Shown here in pieces: positions 33,809 through 41,715 of a stretch of DNA of 42,999 nucleotides. Numbering within the stretch: the stretch's first letter is position 1; each line of letters begins with the position of its first letter. The notes under the pieces are model-generated. The model saw nothing but the letters and a program-made list of their open reading frames with translations, was not told the DNA's origin and did no database searches. The translations under genes were made by a program, and so were the position numbers. Where the stretch lies: assembly GCA_945882095.1 (NCBI GenBank), contig CAMCWF010000020.1, positions 1-42,999 on the forward strand. Direction: 5' to 3'. Source of the stretch: Chryseobacterium gleum. GTDB lineage: Bacteria; Bacteroidota; Bacteroidia; Flavobacteriales_D; Crocinitomicaceae.

Positions 33809-34252
33809 TTAAAATTTGAGTTGAATGCTTAGGGGTACGTCAATGGGAGGGAGGCACATGGTTTCATCACATATCATGTAATTAACCGTTGCTTTCAATT
33901 GGGTTGCTTTCTTCAGTTTTATCTTTTGAAACCCTTCCATTTTTGTTTCCCAAATATAGACAGTTCCTCCAAAATTAAGGTCTTCGTGTGCAGTAGGCGT
34001 TGTTAAAAATTCAAAATTCCCCACGGTTTTCGCGGCTTTGTTTTTCTCCCAAGTTACTTTTAAAGGAATCGGTCCAAGATTGGGATCGGTCATGGGTGAA
34101 TACATATGCCAAGTAGGGTCAATTGCAGCGCTGATTACCACACCTTGACGTTTGGCATCCCAGGACATTTGCCATTTAACATGGTTTTGAGCCGTGACTC
34201 GGTTGGAAAAAAGCAGGAAGAAAATGAAACAAAAAATATAAATTCGACGCAT
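33809..34252 (-). CDS. Secreted stand-alone DsbD N-terminal-domain-like protein
   Basis: A 147-residue exported protein with a signal peptide (residues 1-21, ending VTAQ). The mature part matches the N-terminal alpha domain of DsbD: the NHVKWQMSWDAKRQGVVISAAIDPTWHMYSP opening parallels the start of the alpha domain in the next gene (TWKENIKWRFSVEKIDSNHA...AKLYNHFHIFS). A CDETMC cysteine pair followed by LPP lies at the place of the alpha-domain active-site cysteines. It probably receives or relays electrons from DsbD, or protects a particular substrate. The stop is 2 bp before the dsbD start, so the pair is a unit. It has no membrane or thioredoxin module, and function is inferred from likeness only. 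Confidence 0.78.
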   Translation of the reverse strand: MRRIYIFCFIFFLLFSNRVTAQNHVKWQMSWDAKRQGVVISAAIDPTWHMYSPMTDPNLGPIPLKVTWEKNKAAKTVGNFEFLTTPTAHEDLNFGGTVYIWETKMEGFQKIKLKKATQLKATVNYMICDETMCLPPIDVPLSIQLKF

Positions 34253-34261
34253 GTCGCGAAT

Positions 34262-34537
34262 TTAGAAAATTATATCAACAATTCGTGAAACTGGAATCCA
34301 AACACCGCCTTTGAGGCTGATGAATTCTCCTTCCTCTGCCCAGAGGGTGGTGTGTACTTTTTTCAATCCTTCGTCATCGCAAAAGACAATCTCAACCTTG
34401 CGATGGTCATTGTTGCCCATTTTCGTTGCATCTTTCAACTTCTTTAACAATTCGGGTGTTTGTACGAGGTCAATCGTTTGCTTAAAGCTGCATTGTGGAA
34501 TTTCTTCCTTCTGAATTTCTTTGATTTCTATAAACAT
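34262..34537 (-). CDS. Conserved-looking small protein of unknown function
   Basis: I do not recognise this 91-residue protein. It is acidic-basic balanced, with no signal peptide or membrane segment. The N-terminal half is helical (TPELLKKLKDATKM); the C-terminal half looks like a small all-beta fold (RKVEIVFCDDEGLKKVHTTLWAEEGEFISLKGGVWIPVSRIVDIIF). Its closing LKGG-x-WIPVSRI-x-x-I pattern recurs in small SH3-like or ligand-adaptor proteins, but that is only a resemblance. It lies 9 bp upstream of the secreted DsbD-like gene and 52 bp downstream of tsaD. It is probably a real gene because it has an ATG, coding-like composition and a stop in a tidy operon position. Confidence 0.7.
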   Translation of the reverse strand: MFIEIKEIQKEEIPQCSFKQTIDLVQTPELLKKLKDATKMGNNDHRKVEIVFCDDEGLKKVHTTLWAEEGEFISLKGGVWIPVSRIVDIIF

Positions 34538-34589
34538 AAGGGTGAGTTTGGACTAAAAAGTTAGGGATTTAAATTTAAAATCCAAAATT

Positions 34590-35612
34590 TCACCAAGGGA
34601 GTTTCGGATTCGCAGATAGGTTTTGTCCTCCAAATGCGCCTGCCTCAAACAAAAAACTTCCCGCCATGGCAATCATGGCAGCGTTGTCCGTGCAATATTC
34701 CATTCTCGGAATGAAAATGTGTAAGGATTTGTTTTCCGCTGCCCAATTTTCTAATTCTTTTCGCAATCCTGAATTTGCCGATACGCCCCCACTGATGGCA
34801 ATGTCGTTAATCCCGAATGCTGCTTGTGCTTTTTTTAGTTTTACCATCAAAACCGCCACAATGGTTTTTTGAATGGAGGCACATAAATCAGGGAGGTTTT
34901 TTGATATAAAGTCTCCATCGGTTTTTTGCAGTGCTTGAAGTTGGTACAAGATAGAGGTTTTCAATCCACTAAAACTGTAATCATATCCCGCAATTTGTGG
35001 TTTTGCGAAACTAAATGCATCTGGGTTTCCTCGTTTTGCCAATTGGTCAACAAGCGGTCCCCCTGGATATTCCAATCCCAGCATTTTTGCAGCTTTGTCA
35101 AATGCCTCTCCGGCGGCATCGTCAATGGTTTTGCCAATGACTTCCATCTCCAACGGACTTTTCACCAATACCAATTGGGTATGTCCACCTGAAACCGTAA
35201 GGCATATAAAAGGGAAGTTCGGAGGAGGATTTTCGCCTTCAATGAAATGACATAAGATATGGGCTTTCATGTGATGAACCGGCAGCAATGGTTTGTTGAG
35301 CGCCAATGCCAATCCCTTTGCGAATGAGGTGCCGACCACCAGGGATCCCATTAAACCCGGACCTTGGGTAAAGGCGATTGCATCGATGTCAGTAATTTTC
35401 TTTTGTGCCGTTTCTAGGGCAAGGGAAAGAATGGGGATTATGTGTTCAACGTGGGATCTGCTCGCCAACTCCGGGACTACGCCTCCATAAAGTTTATGAA
35501 TTTCTTGGCTGTTGGTGTGATTCGATAAGATGCGCCTCCCTTCCAAAATGGCTATGGATGTATCATCACATGAAGATTCAATGCCTAAAATAAGGGTTTT
35601 ATTCACCGTCAA
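34590..35612 (-). CDS. tsaD: tRNA N6-threonylcarbamoyladenosine transferase subunit TsaD
   Basis: A 340-residue protein that moves the threonylcarbamoyl group onto A37 of tRNAs reading ANN codons, working with TsaB and TsaE. The opening LGIESSCDDTSIAIL and the metal site HHMKAH (H114 and H118) are diagnostic. FTQGPGLMGSLVVG, VSGGHTQLV, GEAFDKAAKMLGL and SGGVSANSGLR follow in the right order and spacing. There is no ATG at the 5' end. The start is TTG at 35612 or GTG at 35606; both leave the conserved N-terminus whole. Only 19 bp separate it from the divergent tamB start at 35632, so the two promoters must overlap each other's first codons. The tsaD-tamB head-to-head pair is common in Flavobacteriia. 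No tsaB or tsaE is in the window. Confidence 0.95.
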   Translation of the reverse strand: MTVNKTLILGIESSCDDTSIAILEGRRILSNHTNSQEIHKLYGGVVPELASRSHVEHIIPILSLALETAQKKITDIDAIAFTQGPGLMGSLVVGTSFAKGLALALNKPLLPVHHMKAHILCHFIEGENPPPNFPFICLTVSGGHTQLVLVKSPLEMEVIGKTIDDAAGEAFDKAAKMLGLEYPGGPLVDQLAKRGNPDAFSFAKPQIAGYDYSFSGLKTSILYQLQALQKTDGDFISKNLPDLCASIQKTIVAVLMVKLKKAQAAFGINDIAISGGVSANSGLRKELENWAAENKSLHIFIPRMEYCTDNAAMIAMAGSFLFEAGAFGGQNLSANPKLPW

Positions 35613-35616
35613 TAGC

Positions 35617-35624
35617 TATTTTTG
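35617..35624 (+). promoter_or_regulatory. Candidate Bacteroidota -7 box before tamB
   Basis: TATTTTTG exactly matches TAnnTTTG and lies 7 bp before the tamB ATG at 35632. Transcription would begin within a few bases of the start codon, so the mRNA would be leaderless or nearly so. The -33 region would fall inside the first codons of tsaD; no TTG is at the right place, only GTTTTA. Same octamer as before trpS. Confidence 0.5.
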
Positions 35625-35631
35625 TTAGCGA

Positions 35632-38600
35632 ATGCCAAAGATACTGAAAATACTGCGTGCGATTTTAGGAGTCTGTTTCGAATGGATTTTAATTCTGTTG
35701 ATTTTATTCGCTTTTTTAATTCGTACCAGTACCTTTCAAACGTACCTCGCGAAGAAAGCTACCGCATTTTTATCCCAAGAGCTTAACACTAAGATTTCCA
35801 TTGCGGAAGTAGACATTAATTTGTTTTACCGTGTTTACCTCAATGGGGTAAGTGTGAAAGATTTGAAAGGGAGAAACCTGGTGAAGATTAAAAGCCTTGA
35901 GGTATTAGTGTCAGATTTTGGAAACGAACACCTCGACATCCAAGAATTAATTTTAGACAAAGGGAACGTTTGGGTTTGTTCCGAAAAAAACGAGGGAGGC
36001 ATGAATTTCCAATTTTTGTTGGATTATTTTTCTTCGGATTCGAAAAGCACTTCCAGTGCTCCGTTTTCGGTTAACTTAAAGAAGTTGACGTTGAAGGATA
36101 CCGAACTTCGTTTCGATGATTTAGGTAAAAAGAAAATGCTCTTCGGGCTCGATTACAATCACCTTCATTTTAATCCCGTAAATCTTTCCTTGACAGATTT
36201 TGAAAACAATGGTCCTGAAACAAAGTTTACCATCGTGGATTTTTCAACCCAAGACCAATCGGGATTGATTTTGAAAAAATTGGCGGCAAAAGTGCGAATT
36301 CATTCCAATGGAATTTCACTAACTGGCGTCCAAATAAAGTTGAATGATTCCGAAGTTTTCGCCAACGAAGTGTCGTATGTCTATGTATCGGATGCGGACC
36401 TTGAGGATTTTAACAACAAAGTTCAATTTGTATTTGACATTGCGCCCAGTACGGTTGATTTAGCTGACATCGCTTATTTTGTACCTGAAATGGAGGGGAT
36501 GAATGAAAAAGTCCGCATTCAATGCAGGGCAACCAATGTGCTGAATCGATTGAAGATAAAAAACTTGGACCTTCGCATTCGCAACCATACCTTTCTAAAG
36601 GCAGATTTGGAGCTACCAAATTTTTCAAATTTGGCGGACTTTGATGTGAAGCAAACCATCCGTTCTGCCTATTTCGATGTAAATGAAGTAAACCAAATCC
36701 ACCTCCCCGGAAAAAACGAAACCCTAAATCTAGGGAATGTTGTGGCTAACCTAGGTCATTTTCAATTGCGTAAATGGGTTCTTGAGTTGAATGATGGAAA
36801 ACTCAAAGTGAATCCAACTGAAATTACCACCGCAAAAGGAAGTGTAAACATCCTTGCTCCCTTTCAATTGGATGAATTTTCAGGATTAGTCTCAGGGCAT
36901 GTCTTGGATGCCGAACAAGATTTTATTCAGTTAAAACAAGTTCAACTTGGAGATATTTTGGGAGAAAAAGACCTTGGGTTTTTGGATGGAACGCTAAAGC
37001 TAAATAAAGTAGAAGTCGATGGAGCACATTATTCTGTCTCAGGAATCAAGGGAAAAATCAACTCCTTGGGCTACAGTGGGTATGAATACCAGGGAATTGC
37101 ATTGAACTACGTGGACTTAAAGGATGGTAAAATGAAATTGGATTTACAAATAAAGGATCCAAATTTAGCCATGACCGTACATGGAGAGGCGTCGCTGACC
37201 AAAAAGCCAAACTATGATTTAACCCTTGGATTAGAGACTGCGAATTTAGGGTTGCTGGGTTTTACGGAAACCAAAGAAACTTCTTTTTCAGGGGATTTTA
37301 CAGTACATACCCATGGAACTTCTTTCGATTTGTTTATGGGCAACATTGATTTTACCGATATACATTATGCTGAGAATGGGAAGGATATAGATGTTCCAGA
37401 TGCGTCCATCGTCTTCAATCACTCCAAATTTTTGGAACACGTCAAGTTGACAAGTTCGATTTTGGATTTTGACCTAGATGGTTCCATGGACCTCGCTACC
37501 CTTCAAGGCGATGTTTTACATGAGTTTTCTCGGGTAATCCCAAGCATTATTCAAGAGGATAAGCCTCCAAAAGGCAAAGTGAATAACAAACTGGACGTGG
37601 TGGTAAAAGTGAAAGACATCGATGCGTTTTTGGCCATCTTCGTACCCGACCTAAGCGTTTCGAAAAATACAAACGCTGAGATACAATTCAATGGAGACCA
37701 AGATTTAATGGACATACAGTTTACCTCAGGTAGCATTGTGTACGACAGCATGGAATTTGAAGACATTACCCTGAATCAAAAGGTAAATAACCTTGGGGTT
37801 AGGGCCAATTTGGAGGTGGGAAAAGTTACCCTTACCGACGCACTTTCTTTTAAAGATGTATCTTTCGTTACCACGGGCATTGCAGGTGTACTCAATTCAA
37901 CCTTGCGTTGGGATCAAGGAACCATGAACCATTCCCAGTTGGGATGGAAAACGGACATGTTATCTGCTACGGATTTCAAATTAACTACGCAAAATTCGTG
38001 GTTCTCCATCAATGGATTCAAATGGAACATTCTACCAAACAATGAATTCATCGTGGAAAATAACCATTTCAATACAGATCATTTTGTCATTTCCAGCGAC
38101 CAAAAAGGACAGGAAATTGAATTGGAAGGATGTCTTTCTGAAAACAAAAACGACCAGATGACCTTGTTGTTGACCAACATCGATTTAGAAGACATTTCAA
38201 ATATGCTAAAATTGGATGTGCGCTTGGAAGGTAAGGTGACCGGAAAGGTTGGTTTTTCAGACCCATACAAATCGGCTGAATTTAATTCCGAACTAAATGT
38301 TACGAATTTATACCTCGACCATGAGGAAGTAGGAAATGTCAACGTATTTGCCAATTACAACGAAGGATCGAAAGGCATCAAATTAAAAGGAGATTTGGCA
38401 TACCGCGGATTTAATACCATGGATTTTTCCGGACAATATTTGCTAGACCGCGAAACCGATAATTTGTTGATGCGTTTGGATTTTAAAAATACGGACATCG
38501 CCTATACCAATGCTTTTATGGATCCAGATGTCGTGCAAAAAATTGAAGGTAAATTGAACGGGTACATTGATGTGAAAGGAAGTCCAGATGCCCCCGAGTT

Positions 38601-40185
38601 GAAAGGTATGCTGTACCTAAAAAACGCAGCCGCTGATTTTGTGCTTTTGGGCTGCAGGTATACCATGAATGGAAAAATTATAGTGGATAAGGACGGTTTC
38701 TTGATCAATAAGTTACCCATTTCAGATTCTGAAGGAAACATTGCAACACTCGACGGCGCGGTATTCCATACCAATTTTGAAGGGTTTAATTACAATCTTG
38801 ACATTGATTTTGAAGAAGATTATACCCATTCCAGAAAATACAATCCAAGCGGTAAAATTGACAAGTTCATGCTGTTGAATACATCCTACAAAGAAGGGGA
38901 TTCCTATTATGGCAAAGCGTATGGCAGAGGCACGGCGAACATCGCTGGTTATGGTTCTCGTTTGGATGTTACAGTGAATATGGAGACGCGAAAAGGTAGT
39001 AAAATCATCTTTCCTATGTATGGCTCAAGTGAGTTGGAAGATGAAGAACTCATTCATTTTGTCAACAAAGGATTTTTGGAAGGAGATCGTTCCAATAAAA
39101 TTGACTTCACAGGGGTGAATTTGGACTTAACTTTCAATGTGACACCCGATGCGGAAGTTCGCTTGGTGTTTAATGATCAAACGCAAGATGAAATCAAAGC
39201 CAAGGCCGAAGGTAGGCTAAACCTTAAGTTAAATGAATACAACCAAATGAACCTCGAAGGTAATTTAAGCATTGCTCCAGGAAGTCTTTACAATTTCACG
39301 CTTGGACCTGTACGAAAACCTTTTGAAATCTTGGGTGGATCTTCCATTAAATGGTCAGGGGATGTGTATAACGCTGACATCAATGTGATTGCGGCATACC
39401 AAGTTAAAAACACAAACATGCTAGAGCTTAGTCCAGAAACAACGGACAAAGTACTTCAAAAACAAGATGCTCAGTGTCTACTTAATTTGACGGGCACTTT
39501 GGAAAAACCCATCATTGGATTTGAGATTGCTACGCCGAAGGCTCCCGAATCTGGGAAGGTCTTAATCAGCCGCATCAATGAGGAACAAGACGAGTTGAAC
39601 CGACAGTTTTTTTCCTTAATGCTCTTTAGTAAATTTCAACCCTTGCGTGGAAATCTTTCTGCAAATGAGTCTGCTGCCCTTGACCTTGTTGAAAGCCAAA
39701 TCAACAGTGCCTTGTCCCAAATGTCAAAGAATTACCAAGTAAAAATGGACATCGGAGCGGAGAATGTTTCGACCTCTGTCCAAAAGTCTTTTATAAACGG
39801 TCGACTGATTGTTTCAGGGAGTTTTGGGGTGCAAAATGCAAGTACGAGTACACAAAGCAATGCCAGTGGCTTGGTGGGAGATGTGAATGTGGAATACCTC
39901 GTGAATGAATCGGGGACCTTTCGAGTGAATGCGTTCAACCGATCCAATACGAATACAGTTAAGGAAAACAGTGGTCCTTTTACCCAAGGTGCAGGTTTGT
40001 CCTACCACGAAGATTTCAACGATCGTAAAGACTTCGTAATTTGGCAGAGCTTTTTAGATGTTTTTAGAGAAAAGAAAAACAAATCGTTCCAATCGAAACG
40101 TAAAAAAAGACAGACAAAATTGCCAAGTGAGGCAATTAACAGTGTTCCGCCATCTCAAATTGAAAAAGAAGAAAAACATGAATAA
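35632..40185 (+). CDS. tamB: Translocation and assembly module TamB-like protein (DUF490)
   Basis: A 1517-residue AsmA/TamB-type protein bridging inner and outer membrane, thought to carry phospholipid or help outer-membrane protein assembly. An N-terminal transmembrane anchor (about residues 16-32) is followed by the AsmA-like segment KATAFLSQELNTKISIAEVDI. A very long repetitive beta-strand chain then forms the lipid-groove rod, and the C-terminal DUF490 domain covers about residues 1130-1470: SIAPGSLYNFTLG, KPFEILGGSSIKWSGD, YQVKNTN and the closing GAGLSYHEDF. A lysine-rich tail of about 40 residues (from FREKKNKSF) follows and lacks any pattern I know. It starts 19 bp from divergent tsaD, overlaps accC by 8 bp, and is probably co-transcribed with it. 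A BamA-type partner (TamL) is not in the window. Confidence 0.9.
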   Translation: MPKILKILRAILGVCFEWILILLILFAFLIRTSTFQTYLAKKATAFLSQELNTKISIAEVDINLFYRVYLNGVSVKDLKGRNLVKIKSLEVLVSDFGNEHLDIQELILDKGNVWVCSEKNEGGMNFQFLLDYFSSDSKSTSSAPFSVNLKKLTLKDTELRFDDLGKKKMLFGLDYNHLHFNPVNLSLTDFENNGPETKFTIVDFSTQDQSGLILKKLAAKVRIHSNGISLTGVQIKLNDSEVFANEVSYVYVSDADLEDFNNKVQFVFDIAPSTVDLADIAYFVPEMEGMNEKVRIQCRATNVLNRLKIKNLDLRIRNHTFLKADLELPNFSNLADFDVKQTIRSAYFDVNEVNQIHLPGKNETLNLGNVVANLGHFQLRKWVLELNDGKLKVNPTEITTAKGSVNILAPFQLDEFSGLVSGHVLDAEQDFIQLKQVQLGDILGEKDLGFLDGTLKLNKVEVDGAHYSVSGIKGKINSLGYSGYEYQGIALNYVDLKDGKMKLDLQIKDPNLAMTVHGEASLTKKPNYDLTLGLETANLGLLGFTETKETSFSGDFTVHTHGTSFDLFMGNIDFTDIHYAENGKDIDVPDASIVFNHSKFLEHVKLTSSILDFDLDGSMDLATLQGDVLHEFSRVIPSIIQEDKPPKGKVNNKLDVVVKVKDIDAFLAIFVPDLSVSKNTNAEIQFNGDQDLMDIQFTSGSIVYDSMEFEDITLNQKVNNLGVRANLEVGKVTLTDALSFKDVSFVTTGIAGVLNSTLRWDQGTMNHSQLGWKTDMLSATDFKLTTQNSWFSINGFKWNILPNNEFIVENNHFNTDHFVISSDQKGQEIELEGCLSENKNDQMTLLLTNIDLEDISNMLKLDVRLEGKVTGKVGFSDPYKSAEFNSELNVTNLYLDHEEVGNVNVFANYNEGSKGIKLKGDLAYRGFNTMDFSGQYLLDRETDNLLMRLDFKNTDIAYTNAFMDPDVVQKIEGKLNGYIDVKGSPDAPELKGMLYLKNAAADFVLLGCRYTMNGKIIVDKDGFLINKLPISDSEGNIATLDGAVFHTNFEGFNYNLDIDFEEDYTHSRKYNPSGKIDKFMLLNTSYKEGDSYYGKAYGRGTANIAGYGSRLDVTVNMETRKGSKIIFPMYGSSELEDEELIHFVNKGFLEGDRSNKIDFTGVNLDLTFNVTPDAEVRLVFNDQTQDEIKAKAEGRLNLKLNEYNQMNLEGNLSIAPGSLYNFTLGPVRKPFEILGGSSIKWSGDVYNADINVIAAYQVKNTNMLELSPETTDKVLQKQDAQCLLNLTGTLEKPIIGFEIATPKAPESGKVLISRINEEQDELNRQFFSLMLFSKFQPLRGNLSANESAALDLVESQINSALSQMSKNYQVKMDIGAENVSTSVQKSFINGRLIVSGSFGVQNASTSTQSNASGLVGDVNVEYLVNESGTFRVNAFNRSNTNTVKENSGPFTQGAGLSYHEDFNDRKDFVIWQSFLDVFREKKNKSFQSKRKKRQTKLPSEAINSVPPSQIEKEEKHE

Positions 40186-41665
40186 AGTACTGATTGCAAA
40201 CCGAGGAGAAATCGCAAGACGAATCATTCGGACCTTGAAAAAAATGGGCATTAAAACCGTTGCTATTTTTAGTGAAGCAGACCGTTTTTCACCCCATGTG
40301 TTGGAAGCCGATGAAGCCGTTTATGTGGGGCCAAGTCCTTCCTCAGAATCTTATTTACGTCAAGATGAAATCCTCAGAATTTGTGCAGAGTTGGGTGTCG
40401 ATGCCATTCACCCTGGCTATGGTTTCTTGTCAGAAAATGCAGGCTTTGCGAAAAAATTAAAAAGTTCGGGAATCATCCTCATCGGACCGTCCCCTGAATC
40501 CATGGAGGTCATGGGAGATAAGTTGCGGGCAAAGCAAGCTGTAAAACAATTCGGTGTTCCTTTGGTTCCGGGTTTGGATGAGGCGGTGACCTCCGTTACG
40601 GTAGGAAAGGAAATCGCTGCCCAAATTGGTTATCCTGTGCTTATCAAAGCTTCTTCTGGCGGTGGCGGAAAAGGAATGCGTTTGGTGGAGCATGAGGCAG
40701 AATTCGAGTCGCAAATGCAAACCGCTCAAAGTGAGGCAAGGTCTTCTTTTGGGGATGATGCGGTGTTTGTGGAGAAATTTGTACTTAAACCAAGACACAT
40801 CGAAATCCAGGTTTTTGCAGATAGCCTTGGGAATACAGTTTACCTTTTTGAACGCGAGTGTTCCATACAAAGAAGGCATCAGAAAGTAGTGGAAGAGGCA
40901 CCCAGTGTGGTGTTAACAGACACCTTGCGCAAAGAAATGGGCGAAGCAGCCGTAAAAGTTTGCCAGGCTTGTAATTACGTCGGTGCGGGTACAGTAGAGT
41001 TTTTATTGGATGCCCACATGAATTTCTACTTTTTAGAGATGAATACCCGGCTACAAGTAGAACACCCTGTGACGGAAGAAATTACAGGTACAGATTTGGT
41101 CGAATGGCAAGTGAGGGTAGCTCGGGGAGAGCGCCTACCTTTGTTACAAGATGAGTTAGCGATCAACGGCCATGCCATTGAAATCCGGGTGTATGCAGAG
41201 GATGCTTTGAATGGATTTATTCCAGACATCGGAACCTTGAATCGTTACAGAATTCCTACAGGAAGATCGGTTAGGGTGGATGACGCATTTGTGGAAGGGA
41301 TGGAAATTCCCATTTATTACGACCCGATGATTGCGAAATTGGTGGTTTGGGGTAAAACCCGACAAGATGCCATTCGAAGATGCATTGAGGCGATTGATGA
41401 TTACCAGATTTCCGGGGTTAAAACCACCTTGGATTTTGGGAAGTTTGTTTTGAAACACCCCGCATTTATTTCGGGAGATTTTGATACGAATTTTGTGAAA
41501 CATCATTTTGCAGAACCCAAGGTAATCAATCAAGCGATGCAAGAAGAACACCGAGCGTTGACCCATGGCATTCAAAAAATTTGGACAGATATCAAAGCAT
41601 TTAAAGCGGCTTCCTTCGCCTCCAAAGAAATTTCCAGTTCATGGAAAAATAAATTACAATCTTAA
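40178..41665 (+). CDS. accC: Biotin carboxylase subunit of acetyl-CoA (or acyl-CoA) carboxylase
   Basis: A 495-residue ATP-grasp enzyme that carboxylates biotin on its carrier protein using bicarbonate and ATP. The start ATG at 40178 gives MNKVLIANRGEIARRIIRTLKKMGI, the invariant opening. The GYGFLSENAGFAKKL segment, the glycine-rich KASSGGGGKGMRLV loop near residue 160, VEKF...HIEIQVFAD, ERECSIQRRHQKVVEEAPS and LEMNTRLQVEHPVTEEITG are all present. It is about 45 residues longer than E. coli AccC (449), with a C-terminal extension; no biotin carrier domain is fused. The extension would fit a propionyl-CoA or acyl-CoA carboxylase biotin carboxylase as well, so the acyl-CoA substrate is not settled. 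An 8-bp overlap with tamB implies coupled translation. accB is not here. Confidence 0.88.
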   Translation: MNKVLIANRGEIARRIIRTLKKMGIKTVAIFSEADRFSPHVLEADEAVYVGPSPSSESYLRQDEILRICAELGVDAIHPGYGFLSENAGFAKKLKSSGIILIGPSPESMEVMGDKLRAKQAVKQFGVPLVPGLDEAVTSVTVGKEIAAQIGYPVLIKASSGGGGKGMRLVEHEAEFESQMQTAQSEARSSFGDDAVFVEKFVLKPRHIEIQVFADSLGNTVYLFERECSIQRRHQKVVEEAPSVVLTDTLRKEMGEAAVKVCQACNYVGAGTVEFLLDAHMNFYFLEMNTRLQVEHPVTEEITGTDLVEWQVRVARGERLPLLQDELAINGHAIEIRVYAEDALNGFIPDIGTLNRYRIPTGRSVRVDDAFVEGMEIPIYYDPMIAKLVVWGKTRQDAIRRCIEAIDDYQISGVKTTLDFGKFVLKHPAFISGDFDTNFVKHHFAEPKVINQAMQEEHRALTHGIQKIWTDIKAFKAASFASKEISSSWKNKLQS

Positions 41666-41688
41666 GGTTTCTGCACCAACTAAATTTC

Positions 41689-41696
41689 TAACTTTA
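41689..41696 (+). promoter_or_regulatory. Weak candidate -7 box before sucC
   Basis: TAACTTTA differs from TAnnTTTG only at its last base and lies 19 bp before the sucC ATG, inside the 50-bp gap after accC. No good TTG stands at the -33 spacing. Position supports sucC having its own promoter besides any read-through from accC. Confidence 0.3.
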
Positions 41697-41715
41697 CTGC
41701 GTTAAAAAATCACAT

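Noticed and set aside
40457..40879. 140-codon open frame on the minus strand inside accC
   Set aside because: It is antisense to the most conserved ATP-grasp part of biotin carboxylase and has no recognisable domain.
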